Assembly (NCBI RefSeq): GCF_035818475.1
Contig: NZ_JAYMGV010000001.1
Span: forward strand, 1,984,001 to 2,048,000
Source of the DNA: Cognatitamlana sp035818475
Lineage (GTDB): Bacteria; Bacteroidota; Bacteroidia; Flavobacteriales; Flavobacteriaceae
Reading direction: 5' to 3'
Length of the DNA stretch: 64,000 bases
The notes under the pieces were generated by a model. That model was not told where the DNA came from. It made no database searches and worked only from the letters and a program-made list of their open reading frames with translations. This document shows, in pieces, positions 34,180 through 42,607 of the stretch (position 1 is its first letter; the number at the start of each line of letters is the position of its first letter). A program made the translations under genes and the position numbers.

Positions 34180-34707
34180 CTATTGTTTTTTCCAGGTTTC
34201 TATATCACTATAGCCGTAATAATCGTAACTTAAATCAAAAGAATTTTTATCACTAAAAGTGATCTCGCATGGTATATTGTATTGTTTACCTTCAAATGTA
34301 GTTATATATATCCCTTTGCCTTTATAACCATCAAATGTTGTTATTTTTAAAACTTTGGTGTTTTCAGCCTTTTGGCTATTTCCGTCTTTATCCTGATATG
34401 CAATTGTATAGGCATTAAACCGCTTGTTCTCTTTTTTAATTTCATAAACAATAGCGCCTTCAAAATCAGCAGTATTGTAGTTAACCTTCCAGGTTCCTAT
34501 AATATCATGAGATTTTTGATTGATGACCTCCTTTTGTGATTGGGAAGGATGCTCTGTTTTTTGAAAATGAGTTTCAGAATTCACTGTTTCAACCGAAATA
34601 TCTGATTTAGCTGTTTTGTTTTTTGAAGTATAGCTTACTAAATGTGCGCAACCGGCTATAAAGATTATAATGGCCAAACTTCTAAATAGTAATGTGGAAT
34701 TTGTCAT
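34180..34707 (-). CDS. putative lipoprotein of unknown function
   Basis: About 175 residues with a lipoprotein signal (MTNSTLLFRSLAIIIFIAGC, Cys20), a Lys/Ser/Thr-rich linker and a C-terminal globular domain of about 100 residues beginning IIGTWKVNYNTADFEGA. The domain is beta-rich and resembles general lipocalin-like or DUF-type lipoproteins with a GTW start, but I cannot name it. The ATG at 34707 gives a perfect lipoprotein signal; an upstream TTG at 34728 is less likely. The gene lies 49 bp after a perfect FNR-type palindrome and heads a four-gene unit. Confidence 0.68.
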   Translation of the reverse strand: MTNSTLLFRSLAIIIFIAGCAHLVSYTSKNKTAKSDISVETVNSETHFQKTEHPSQSQKEVINQKSHDIIGTWKVNYNTADFEGAIVYEIKKENKRFNAYTIAYQDKDGNSQKAENTKVLKITTFDGYKGKGIYITTFEGKQYNIPCEITFSDKNSFDLSYDYYGYSDIETWKKQ

Positions 34708-34755
34708 AATTGTTATTGTTTTATGCAAATATCTGATGACCGGTTGAGTATTTTT

Positions 34756-34769
34756 TTGATCTACATCAA
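34756..34769 (-). promoter_or_regulatory. FNR/CRP-type operator palindrome
   Basis: TTGATCTACATCAA is an exact TTGAT-N4-ATCAA palindrome, the FNR consensus. It lies 5 bp beyond the stop codon of the Crp/Fnr regulator gene and 49 bp upstream of the lipoprotein ATG, in the right place to activate that operon. The adjacent regulator carries the recognition residues E--SR expected to read this half-site. Confidence 0.6.
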
Positions 34770-34773
34770 AAAG

Positions 34774-35337
34774 TCAGCTTTCAGCACGTAACCTACTCAA
34801 AGTTTCTTGTGAAATACCAAGAAAAGAAGCAATATAGCCTAGTTTTACCCGCAATTCTATACCAGGGAAATATGATAGTAATAATTGATATTTTTCCTTG
34901 GCGGTAAGGAATGACCAACCTTTGGAAAATTCATCAAGAAAAATAAGCATCTCCTCAGCTAATAATCGTGCAAAATTTCCAAAAGCGGCAAAATCGGCTA
35001 TAAGTTTTTGATAGCTTTGATAGCTGATTTCATAAAGGATACAATCATCTAAACATTCTATAGATTCAAAACTTTGTTTTTGAATATAGAAACTATGCCA
35101 CGAAGTAACAAATTGGTTTTCGGCATAAAACCATGAGGATATTTGTTTGCCATCATGATAATAGTAATTATGCAAAATCCCTTTTTTAATGAAATATAAA
35201 CTGTTAGCTTTATTACCCTGAGTTAAAAGCTTTGTGCCTTTGGTGACTTCTTTGAGTTTAAAACTATTAACAATGCTTTGTTGTAGTTCGGGATTTAAAA
35301 AGCATCGATGGCTTATCTCTTGAAGTAAATTTTGCAT
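34774..35337 (-). CDS. Crp/Fnr family transcriptional regulator
   Basis: A 187-residue protein with an N-terminal cyclic-nucleotide-binding-like beta-barrel (about residues 20-110: KLLTQGNKANSLYFIKKGILHNYYYHDG) and a short C-terminal helix-turn-helix. The recognition helix reads GISQETLSRLR, with the Glu and Ser-Arg positions that contact TTGAT half-sites in FNR. The N-terminal four-Cys iron-sulfur ligands of FNR are absent, so it does not sense oxygen in the FNR way. It probably controls the minus-strand operon downstream; its own promoter contains a palindrome. Confidence 0.87.
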   Translation of the reverse strand: MQNLLQEISHRCFLNPELQQSIVNSFKLKEVTKGTKLLTQGNKANSLYFIKKGILHNYYYHDGKQISSWFYAENQFVTSWHSFYIQKQSFESIECLDDCILYEISYQSYQKLIADFAAFGNFARLLAEEMLIFLDEFSKGWSFLTAKEKYQLLLSYFPGIELRVKLGYIASFLGISQETLSRLRAES

Positions 35338-35360
35338 AGTTTATTTTAAAATCAGAATAG

Positions 35361-35378
35361 TTTCAAATATAATTGAAA
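35361..35378 (-). promoter_or_regulatory. -7 element and overlapping palindrome of the Crp/Fnr gene
   Basis: On the minus strand 35371-35364 reads TATATTTG, an exact TAnnTTTG, 26 bp upstream of the regulator ATG. It lies within the inverted repeat TTTCAA-N6-TTGAAA (35361-35378), which could be an operator. No good -33 element is seen. Confidence 0.45.
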
Positions 35379-35418
35379 TTAAAATCAATACCATAAATTG
35401 ATTAAAGCTTGTTATCGG

Positions 35419-35434
35419 TTGGGGGGTAGTTTTT
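35419..35434 (+). promoter_or_regulatory. G-run/TA element upstream of the ECF sigma gene
   Basis: TTGGGGGGTAGTTTTT shares TTGGGGGGTAGTT exactly with the element upstream of the FecR gene (36228-36240). It lies 110 bp before the sigma gene, too far for a simple -35 unless the leader is long. It may mark a promoter read by the sigma factor itself. The 12-bp palindrome TTTGATATCAAA (35432-35443) follows directly. Confidence 0.4.
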
Positions 35435-35474
35435 GATATCAAATGGGTTTAAAAACATCTCACTTTAATTATGC

Positions 35475-35493
35475 GGTATAATGTAGTTATACC
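35475..35493 (+). promoter_or_regulatory. inverted repeat upstream of the ECF sigma gene
   Basis: GGTATAA and TTATACC form a perfect 7-bp inverted repeat with a 5-base spacer, 51 bp upstream of the sigma factor start. The spacing of the half-sites is about one helical turn, as for a dimeric regulator. The binding protein is unknown. Confidence 0.4.
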
Positions 35494-35544
35494 AATATAT
35501 TTATTTTTATTTGTAATTAATAATAGTATTTTGCGAGGAACTTT

Positions 35545-36120
35545 ATGGCTATTCCTGATGATGAAATAATTCAGCGCCTTAAATCGGGCGATAAAAAAGC
35601 TCTAACCCATCTGTACGATAGGTATTGGAAACCTCTTTTTATATCTTCTTATAATTTGCTGAAAGATAAAGAGCTGTGTGAAGAGATAATCCAGGATATT
35701 TTTATTGACTTATGGAAAAAACGAGAGGACTTAAAGATTAGAATTTCTTTGAAAAGTTACTTGTATGCCTGTGTGAGATATAAGGTTTTTGGAGAGTTTA
35801 GAAAGAAGAGCATAGTTCGTGTTGAATTATTTGAAAACTTAAATAAACGATTTCAATATGCCACACCAGAAACTAAAATGATGCATAAAGAGCTGGTTGA
35901 ACAAATAGAGTATGCTGTAGAAATGCTTCCGTCTAAATGCAAAAAAGTCTATAAATTAAGCAGAGATGAGCAGTTAAGCCATAAGGAAATTGCAGAACAA
36001 CTTAATATATCTACAAAGACAGTTGAAAACCATATTACTAATGCCCTTAGATTGTTAAGAACTTCACTAGGTAATATTTTAAGCTTGGAGATCATAAGCT
36101 ATATAAGTAACCTAAATTAG
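35545..36120 (+). CDS. FecI-type ECF RNA polymerase sigma factor
   Basis: A 191-residue sigma-70 family protein of the ECF class found beside FecR genes in Bacteroidota. Region 2 covers about residues 20-90 (LYDRYWKPLFISSYNLLKD and CEEIIQDIFIDLWKKRE) and region 4 about 125-180 (LPSKCKKVYKLSRDEQLSHKEIAEQLNISTKTVENHI). It directs RNA polymerase to the promoters of its regulon when released by the FecR anti-sigma factor. The FecR, SusC and SusD genes follow on the same strand, the standard order for a trans-envelope signalling locus. Confidence 0.92.
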   Translation: MAIPDDEIIQRLKSGDKKALTHLYDRYWKPLFISSYNLLKDKELCEEIIQDIFIDLWKKREDLKIRISLKSYLYACVRYKVFGEFRKKSIVRVELFENLNKRFQYATPETKMMHKELVEQIEYAVEMLPSKCKKVYKLSRDEQLSHKEIAEQLNISTKTVENHITNALRLLRTSLGNILSLEIISYISNLN

Positions 36121-36227
36121 GTTACAACTTAAAGCTGTTATTTTTCACCTTATGGGTGCCGGCATTAATAATTGCTTTTGTTATAAAATTTAGATTTTAT
36201 TAAAAAAACAGTTTTTTCAATTTTTAT

Positions 36228-36278
36228 TTGGGGGGTAGTTGCATTTAATGACACTATATATATAACTCTAAGAACTTA
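36228..36278 (+). promoter_or_regulatory. ECF-type promoter candidate of the FecR-SusCD operon
   Basis: TTGGGGGGTAGTT (36228-36240) is followed by the AT-rich CACTATATATATAA and then CTCTAAGAACTTA (36266-36278), which ends 12 bp before the FecR ATG. The G-run/TA block and the last 13-mer (12 of 13 identical) recur upstream of the thioredoxin operon at 43378-43419. This points to a common promoter type, plausibly read by the adjacent ECF sigma factor; the assignment is inferred. Confidence 0.5.
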
Positions 36279-36290
36279 GACAATAAGAGT

Positions 36291-37454
36291 ATGGATCATA
36301 ATGATGTAAATAAACAGGATTTTCAGCAACTGATTGAAAAATATCTTGATGGAGAGACCACTTTGGAAGAGGTAAAATTACTCGTGAATTATTACGAGAG
36401 TTTTCAGCAAAGTCATGAATGGGTGGAAGATTTAGGACCGGAAGACACCATAAAAAACCGAATGCTTATTAATATCCTAGAAGTACTTCAGGAAGAAGAC
36501 GTTAAAGTTGTGCCATTGTATAAACGGAATATATTTAAATATGCAGTTGCAGCATCTTTAATTCTTTTTGTCGCATTTAATTTTCTTTTTAATAAGACTA
36601 ATAGATTAATTATAAGCCCTGAAGACCAACCTGTAATAGTTAATAATAATATTAAAGCAGGGACGGATAAAGCAACTTTAACGCTTGCAGATGGTACGGC
36701 AGTCATCTTAGAAAAAGGACAAAACTATATAGGAGCTAATTTAGAGAGTAATGGGGAAAACATAGTTTATAAGCCTTTAAATGAATCTGACCCGGAAATC
36801 ACATATAATTATTTAACCATTCCAAGAGGCGGGCAATACCACATAAAACTATCAGACGGAACAGATGTATGGTTGAATTCAGAAACCCAGTTAAAATACC
36901 CTGTCAATTTTATTGAAGGAGAAACCCGGACTGTAGAACTTGTGTATGGAGAAGCCTATTTTGATGTATCATCAAGTAAGGAGCACAAAGGGGCAAAATT
37001 TAGAGTTTTAAATAATACTCAGGAAATAGAGGTTTTAGGTACAGAGTTCAATATTAAAGCCTATAAAGATGAAGACTTTGTTTATACCACCCTTATTGAA
37101 GGTAAAGTTGCTGTAAATAATGCAGAGCACATGGAGGTATTAACTCCAAACCAGCAAAGTATTGTTAATATAGACAATAATGAAATGCATGTAGAAGCAG
37201 TTACTGATTTATATAGTGTAGTAGCCTGGAAAAATGGAGTATTTAGTTTTAAAGATATGTCATTAAAAAGAATAATGAAGGTGTTGTCCAGATGGTATGA
37301 TGCAGATGTTATCTTTATAAACAAAGATGTTGAAAATGAAAAATTTACAGGAGTATTGGGTAAAGAACAGACTATAGAAGAGATACTATTTACTATTTAT
37401 AACACAAATAAGATATCCTATGAAATAAATAATAAGGCCATTATTTTTAGATAA
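36291..37454 (+). CDS. FecR family anti-sigma factor / signal transducer
   Basis: A 387-residue inner-membrane protein. The cytoplasmic N-terminal part (residues 1-80) should bind the sigma factor, a single helix follows (about 81-100, IFKYAVAASLILFVAFNFLF), then the periplasmic FecR domain (about 170-265: TIPRGGQYHIKLSDGTDVWLNSETQLKYP) and a C-terminal DUF4974-like domain (about 315-385: FSFKDMSLKRIMKVLSRWYDADVIF). It receives the signal from the STN domain of the SusC-type transporter and frees the sigma factor. It lies 170 bp after the sigma gene and has its own G-run promoter candidate. Confidence 0.92.
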   Translation: MDHNDVNKQDFQQLIEKYLDGETTLEEVKLLVNYYESFQQSHEWVEDLGPEDTIKNRMLINILEVLQEEDVKVVPLYKRNIFKYAVAASLILFVAFNFLFNKTNRLIISPEDQPVIVNNNIKAGTDKATLTLADGTAVILEKGQNYIGANLESNGENIVYKPLNESDPEITYNYLTIPRGGQYHIKLSDGTDVWLNSETQLKYPVNFIEGETRTVELVYGEAYFDVSSSKEHKGAKFRVLNNTQEIEVLGTEFNIKAYKDEDFVYTTLIEGKVAVNNAEHMEVLTPNQQSIVNIDNNEMHVEAVTDLYSVVAWKNGVFSFKDMSLKRIMKVLSRWYDADVIFINKDVENEKFTGVLGKEQTIEEILFTIYNTNKISYEINNKAIIFR

Positions 37455-37460
37455 AATAAA

Positions 37461-37506
37461 AGGGAGCGAGATCCGAATTTCTCACAACACAAATCTTCGC
37501 TTCCCT
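37461..37506 (+). other. structured RNA hairpin between the FecR and SusC genes
   Basis: AGGGAGCGAGAT (37461-37472) pairs with ATCTTCGCTTCCCT (37493-37506) over 12 bp with two single-base bulges around a 20-base loop. It has no T run. It lies in the 101-bp spacer before the SusC gene, where it could slow or process read-through and so set the ratio of FecR to SusC. Confidence 0.5.
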
Positions 37507-37555
37507 CTATAAGTATTAATCAATTAAATGTTTAACTAATTAACTCAACAAATTT

Positions 37556-40500
37556 ATGGAAATTAAATTAAGAAATGTTCTTTTCTTTTTTAGAAAAAAA
37601 CTACTACAAATCATTATGAGAACTTTTATATTCTTATTGTGCACAACGGTTTTCGGTTTAACTTCTGAGAATATTCTATCTCAAAATGCTAAAATTAAGA
37701 TTACTGAAGATAAAGTTATTACAGTAGATGAGGTTTTTGAGATCATTAAGATGCAAACAGATTATAGATTTATCTATAAATCAGATTTGTTTAAAGATTT
37801 CCCTAAAGTATTTGTGAAAAGAGGCACTATAAAAGCAAATGACTTGCTTAGGGAAAGTCTTTCAAAAGGCGACTTTAATTTCAATTTTACAACTAAAAAT
37901 ACAATTGTTATAAAAGCCTCTGTTCCTGTTGTTTTACAGGAAACAAATATATCAGGTCAGGTTGTTGATGAAAACGGTGTGCCTTTACCAGGTATGACAG
38001 TTTATGTTACAAATCAAAAACCATCGGGAGAACGTATAAATCAAGATTTTCTGGTACGGGGAACAGCCACCGATTTTGATGGTAAATTCACATTGTTAGC
38101 AGAAGTTGGTTATTACTTGGTTGCTTCGGGCTTGGGGTATGAGTTTCATACCGAGCAAATTACGGCAGATAAAACGATTTACAATGTTAGTTTAAAAGAA
38201 AGAGCCAGTGCATTGGATGAAGTGATTGTTGTAGGTTATGGAACTACAGTTAAAAAAGACCTTACAGGCTCAGTGGGATCTGTAAGATCTGAAGATATCC
38301 AACAAATAAAATCGCAGACTATAGATCAGGCCCTGGTGGGAAGGATTTCAGGTGTTCATGTTAATTCCGGTGGCGGTGCCCCGGGCTCAGGTAATATAGT
38401 ACATATACGTGGCCTTAGTCAATTAACAGGTGATAACCAACCGCTTTATGTAGTTGATGGAATTCCTATTATGCTTAACCCAAGTTTTAGTGAGGATGGC
38501 CTGGGGATCTCTGTGTTTGGAGATAGAGAAAACCCATTGCTGTCTATTAACCCTGATGATATTGAACGTGTAGATGTACTTAAAGATGCATCATCAGCAG
38601 CCATCTATGGGTCTCGTGCAGCCAATGGTGTCATTTTAATTACGACCAAAAGAGGAAAAAGAAATCAGGCACCGCAATTTAATTTTTCTTATAATACAAC
38701 CATACAAAACCCAACAGATAAACTCAACTACCTCAATGCAGAGCAATATAGGACCTTTGCTGAAGGTTGGGCACCGGAGGTGTTGGCTAATTCATTTTTC
38801 CCGGAGTTCCTATGGCCGGTTTTTCACCCCAATGAGTATCAAATTGTAAATGACCCTGATAACTATTTTGGTGAAGCCGATACTGATTGGCAAAGCGAAA
38901 TCTTGAATAGAAATGCCATTTGGAATCAATATAATTTTAGTGTGTCCGGTGGTAGTAGTAGCACAAACTATTTGGTTTCTGCAACCGTTAATGAACAAGA
39001 AGGGATATTAATTGGAAATAAATTTACCAGGTATAATTTTCAAACCAATTTGGACTCTCAACTAAAAGATAACCTCAAAGTTGGAGCTTCAGTCAATTAC
39101 AACTATTCAGTAAACAAGCAATCAGGCATAGGTAGTTTAGCCGATGCAAATTACAGACCAGACCTTGGCATTTTTGATGAAAACGGTAATTATACAGAGA
39201 GTATAGGTGCTTTTGAATTAAACCGAATAAATCCTCTGGGAAATGAAGCTAAAATAAAAAATAAAGCCCTTGCGCAAAATCTATTTGGATCAGTTTACGG
39301 AGAGCTAAAATTACTAAAAGACTTAAAGTTTAGATCACAGCTTAATATAGGGGTGTCTAATGATAAAAGCACTGTGTTTGTACCGTCTTTCACTTCACGA
39401 GCCCTGTTCAATGAATTTTTTGGGCAAGGAGGGGCCAGTTTACAGGTGCAAACCACTGAGAGTATAACCACAAGTTTTAATAATACCTTAAATTATAATG
39501 CTACTATATTTGAGAATCATAAGATAGATGCTGTTGGCGGAATATCCTGGGATAGAAACTTTATTAATTTAGAAGGGCAAACTTATAACGGATTTCCTGA
39601 TGACGAAATACTCACTAATATTCAATCGGCAAACCGCGTTTCTGAATTTTCAAGTGATGCCACAGAATTTGGATTGAATTCACTATTTGGGCGTATTAAC
39701 TATAATTTTAAAGATAGATACTTGTTTACATTTACCGGGAGAGTAGACGCGTCTGTTAAATTTGGTCCGGAAAACAGAAGAGGGTTCTTCCCATCTGCTG
39801 GATTTGCCTGGAATGTGCATAACGAAGGGTTTTTTAAAGAAAATAATATAGTCAGTAATCTTAAGTTAAGGGCCAGTTTAGGGCGTACAGGTGTAGATAA
39901 TTTACCGGCTTTCAGTTTTGAACCAAAATATATCTCTTTAGGTAATGGAGATTCATTTTATAATGGAGTTAACGGCATTGCTGTACCGGATGTTCCAAAT
40001 CAGGGTATTAAATGGGAGTCTACAGATCAACTGGATTTAGGTTTAGAGTTTGGACTGTTTAATGGCCGTTTAAACGGAGAATTGGTTTATTTTGAAAAGA
40101 ACACAAGTGGTTTAATTTTACTGGTTCCAATTCCTGCAGAAACCGGAGATTCTGAGTGGAGTGCAAACATTGCAGATGTGTCTAATAAAGGCTGGGAAAT
40201 AGCCTTAAATGCAGATATAATTCGCTCTGAGGATTTTTCATGGAATTCTGCTTTCAACATATCATTTATAAAAAATAATGTAGATGCTTTAAATGGCGGA
40301 TCTCTCTTAAGGAGTTTTGGAATAGCAGAGGGAGAACCTATAGGGTATATTAGAGGTTATGAAGTAGACAGAATAGCACAAACGCAGCAGGAAATTGATG
40401 ATTTGAATGCCAATGCACCAAGTGGTATGTATTTTAGTGAAGTGGCTCTGCAACCGGGAGATTATATTTTTAAGGATATTAGTGGTCCGGGCGGCGTTCC

Positions 40501-41068
40501 GGACGGAGAGATCACTTCAGATGATTTAACAAACTTGGGAGACATTAGCCCGGATTTCTACGGTGGGTGGAATAATACTTTAACATATAAGAACTTTAGC
40601 TTAGGGCTTAACTTTCAATTTGTGGAGGGAAGCGAAAAACAATTCTCTCCAATAGCCAGATTAGGATTTCCAAGAGCCTATGAAAACCAGTTGGATCTTA
40701 TTTTAGAGACATGGACACCGGAAAACCCTGATGCAACTTATGCACGTTTAGGCTCAGGAACCCATAGTCCCGATTTTGGAAGAGTGGCCACATCCAAATC
40801 CGTTGGAGATGGCTCCTATATCAGATTGCGTTCAGCATCATTAGGATATAACCTGCCTAATGACCTGATCAGTAAAATAGGCTTGAACAGGGCCAGAATT
40901 TCAATTAGCGGTAATAATTTATTTACCATTACAAATTACCCGGGACAAGATCCTGAAAATGTACCTGCTATAAATCCCGGAGGAGGAACTACAGGTTTGG
41001 TAAGTGATAGCGGACTTTCTTATCCGCAAATCAGAACATTTACGTTTGGTGTTGATTTAAGTTTCTAA
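37556..41068 (+). CDS. SusC/RagA-type TonB-dependent outer membrane transporter with STN domain
   Basis: An 1170-residue outer-membrane protein. In order it has a signal sequence (about residues 1-42, ending NILSQ), an STN domain (about 50-118) that signals to FecR, a CarboxypepD_reg-like domain (about 132-215: ISGQVVDENGVPLPGMTVYVT), a TonB box (DEVIVVGYGT), the plug (about 235-350 with VYGSRAANGVILITTKRG-like IYGSRAANGVIL) and the beta-barrel ending in FTFGVDLSF, a typical terminal strand with aromatic end. It imports a large substrate together with SusD, powered by TonB. Its substrate is not indicated by nearby hydrolases. An in-frame ATG at 37616 is an alternative start. Confidence 0.94.
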   Translation: MEIKLRNVLFFFRKKLLQIIMRTFIFLLCTTVFGLTSENILSQNAKIKITEDKVITVDEVFEIIKMQTDYRFIYKSDLFKDFPKVFVKRGTIKANDLLRESLSKGDFNFNFTTKNTIVIKASVPVVLQETNISGQVVDENGVPLPGMTVYVTNQKPSGERINQDFLVRGTATDFDGKFTLLAEVGYYLVASGLGYEFHTEQITADKTIYNVSLKERASALDEVIVVGYGTTVKKDLTGSVGSVRSEDIQQIKSQTIDQALVGRISGVHVNSGGGAPGSGNIVHIRGLSQLTGDNQPLYVVDGIPIMLNPSFSEDGLGISVFGDRENPLLSINPDDIERVDVLKDASSAAIYGSRAANGVILITTKRGKRNQAPQFNFSYNTTIQNPTDKLNYLNAEQYRTFAEGWAPEVLANSFFPEFLWPVFHPNEYQIVNDPDNYFGEADTDWQSEILNRNAIWNQYNFSVSGGSSSTNYLVSATVNEQEGILIGNKFTRYNFQTNLDSQLKDNLKVGASVNYNYSVNKQSGIGSLADANYRPDLGIFDENGNYTESIGAFELNRINPLGNEAKIKNKALAQNLFGSVYGELKLLKDLKFRSQLNIGVSNDKSTVFVPSFTSRALFNEFFGQGGASLQVQTTESITTSFNNTLNYNATIFENHKIDAVGGISWDRNFINLEGQTYNGFPDDEILTNIQSANRVSEFSSDATEFGLNSLFGRINYNFKDRYLFTFTGRVDASVKFGPENRRGFFPSAGFAWNVHNEGFFKENNIVSNLKLRASLGRTGVDNLPAFSFEPKYISLGNGDSFYNGVNGIAVPDVPNQGIKWESTDQLDLGLEFGLFNGRLNGELVYFEKNTSGLILLVPIPAETGDSEWSANIADVSNKGWEIALNADIIRSEDFSWNSAFNISFIKNNVDALNGGSLLRSFGIAEGEPIGYIRGYEVDRIAQTQQEIDDLNANAPSGMYFSEVALQPGDYIFKDISGPGGVPDGEITSDDLTNLGDISPDFYGGWNNTLTYKNFSLGLNFQFVEGSEKQFSPIARLGFPRAYENQLDLILETWTPENPDATYARLGSGTHSPDFGRVATSKSVGDGSYIRLRSASLGYNLPNDLISKIGLNRARISISGNNLFTITNYPGQDPENVPAINPGGGTTGLVSDSGLSYPQIRTFTFGVDLSF

Positions 41069-41084
41069 TAAAAAAAGAAGAAAA

Positions 41085-42536
41085 ATGAAAAACATAAAAT
41101 TTATATATAAGTACTTGATTTTTTTAATGGTAGCCAGTTTTACATCATGCCAGCTAACCAAGGATATTGATGATTATGAAAACTTATACACGCTAAATGC
41201 ATTTGATGCCATTTCTGATGCTAATTCTGCAGAACTAGCATTGGTAGGTGTGTATTCAGGTTTTAAACAGCGAAGCACAGCATCAGGACTCCCCGAATTA
41301 TTTATACTACCGTCAATATTAAGTGGTGTAGGAACAAATAATAATCCGAATGATGTAGAGTTACAGGGGTATGTTACTAATAACCCGATTCCACAAGGTT
41401 CCAGAAGCAACTTAGGTGCATATACACGTATGTATGATTTGGTTAACAGGTGTAATTGGCTAATACAGGGGATGAACGATTTAGACAGTTCAGAATTTAG
41501 TGACCCTGACAGACATGCCGAAATTTTAGCAGAAACAAAAGCCATGAGAGCTACTGCTAATTTTTACTTGTTGCGTTTATGGGGGCAGTTTTATGATAGT
41601 AACTCTATGTACGGAATAGATGTCAGAACAACACCAGCTTTAAGTAATGAAGCATTTCCTAGAAATTCGGTAACGGAAACGTATGACATTATTTTAGAAG
41701 ACCTGGACGAAGCCATAACTAATGCTCCGGATTTTATTTCCAAACTGGATATGAGTAAAGTTTATGCCAAGGCATTAAAAGCTAAGGTGCTTTTATACAA
41801 AGGAGATTATACCCAGGCAGCAACTTTAGCCAAAGATGTCATTGATAATTCAGGTTCTAACTTTGCTTTGGCTCCAACATATGCTGAGATTTTTGATAAT
41901 ACCACCGATGCTACATTTAATTCTACAGAGTATGTTTTTATAACCGGTGGAGGGCCGGGTGTATTTATAGGTATAGAAAATTTCTGGGGAGGTTTCTTTG
42001 CAGCACCATCACCTACATTTACCGGTCTGATTGCTTCAGGAGTGACAGATGTTAACGGGCAATTGATCAGTTACGACGGAGATAGGGTGTCGTCTATGTT
42101 TGGTTTTACCAATTTTAAATTCGGACGCCCCTATCCCAGAATATATCATTTAAGAATGGCAGAGATTTACTTAATCTTTGCTGAAGCCAATGCCCGTGCA
42201 AATAACAGTGTAACTTCAGATGCCTTAGGAGCCCTGAATATGGTAAGGTTAAGAGCTGGAGCAACAACTACAGGAGGCGATGGCTTTGAGACCTACCCGG
42301 CTACCATCTCATTAGCTCAGTTTTTGGATGCTGTTCGTATTGAAAAAATGGTTGAAATCAGTGGAGAATCTGGTGAAGAATGGTTTGATCTGGTACGATA
42401 TCACTTTGTAGATGGTTTTGATGTTACTACAATAAAGGAATCTGCTACAAATCCGGATAAATATATTTTGCCTATAGATTTGCAAACTATTGAAGCAGGA
42501 GGTAATGTTATAGAACAAAACCCGGGATACAATTAA
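41085..42536 (+). CDS. RagB/SusD family nutrient-binding outer membrane lipoprotein
   Basis: A 483-residue lipoprotein (signal ending VASFTSC, Cys22) of the SusD superfamily. It has the N-terminal SusD-like region with TPR-type helices (about 25-230: YDLVNRCNWLIQGMNDL, ETKAMRATANFYLLRLWG) and the C-terminal RagB/SusD domain (RIYHLRMAEIYLIFAEANARA, VRIEKMVEISGESGEEWFDLVRY, and PIDLQTIEAGGNVIEQNPGY at the end). It sits as a lid on the SusC barrel and captures the substrate. It is 16 bp after the SusC gene and followed by a strong terminator. Confidence 0.94.
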   Translation: MKNIKFIYKYLIFLMVASFTSCQLTKDIDDYENLYTLNAFDAISDANSAELALVGVYSGFKQRSTASGLPELFILPSILSGVGTNNNPNDVELQGYVTNNPIPQGSRSNLGAYTRMYDLVNRCNWLIQGMNDLDSSEFSDPDRHAEILAETKAMRATANFYLLRLWGQFYDSNSMYGIDVRTTPALSNEAFPRNSVTETYDIILEDLDEAITNAPDFISKLDMSKVYAKALKAKVLLYKGDYTQAATLAKDVIDNSGSNFALAPTYAEIFDNTTDATFNSTEYVFITGGGPGVFIGIENFWGGFFAAPSPTFTGLIASGVTDVNGQLISYDGDRVSSMFGFTNFKFGRPYPRIYHLRMAEIYLIFAEANARANNSVTSDALGALNMVRLRAGATTTGGDGFETYPATISLAQFLDAVRIEKMVEISGESGEEWFDLVRYHFVDGFDVTTIKESATNPDKYILPIDLQTIEAGGNVIEQNPGYN

Positions 42537-42545
42537 AATGTTAAA

Positions 42546-42577
42546 CCCTGACCTTTTAAAAGGTCAGGGCTTTTCTT
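42546..42577 (+). terminator. intrinsic terminator after the SusD gene
   Basis: CCCTGACCTTTT (42546-42557) and AAAAGGTCAGGG (42558-42569) form a perfect 12-bp palindrome followed by CTTTTCTTT. It ends the FecR-SusCD transcript. Confidence 0.92.
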
Positions 42578-42607
42578 TCACGTCAATAAGCCTAATTATT
42601 TTTAAGA

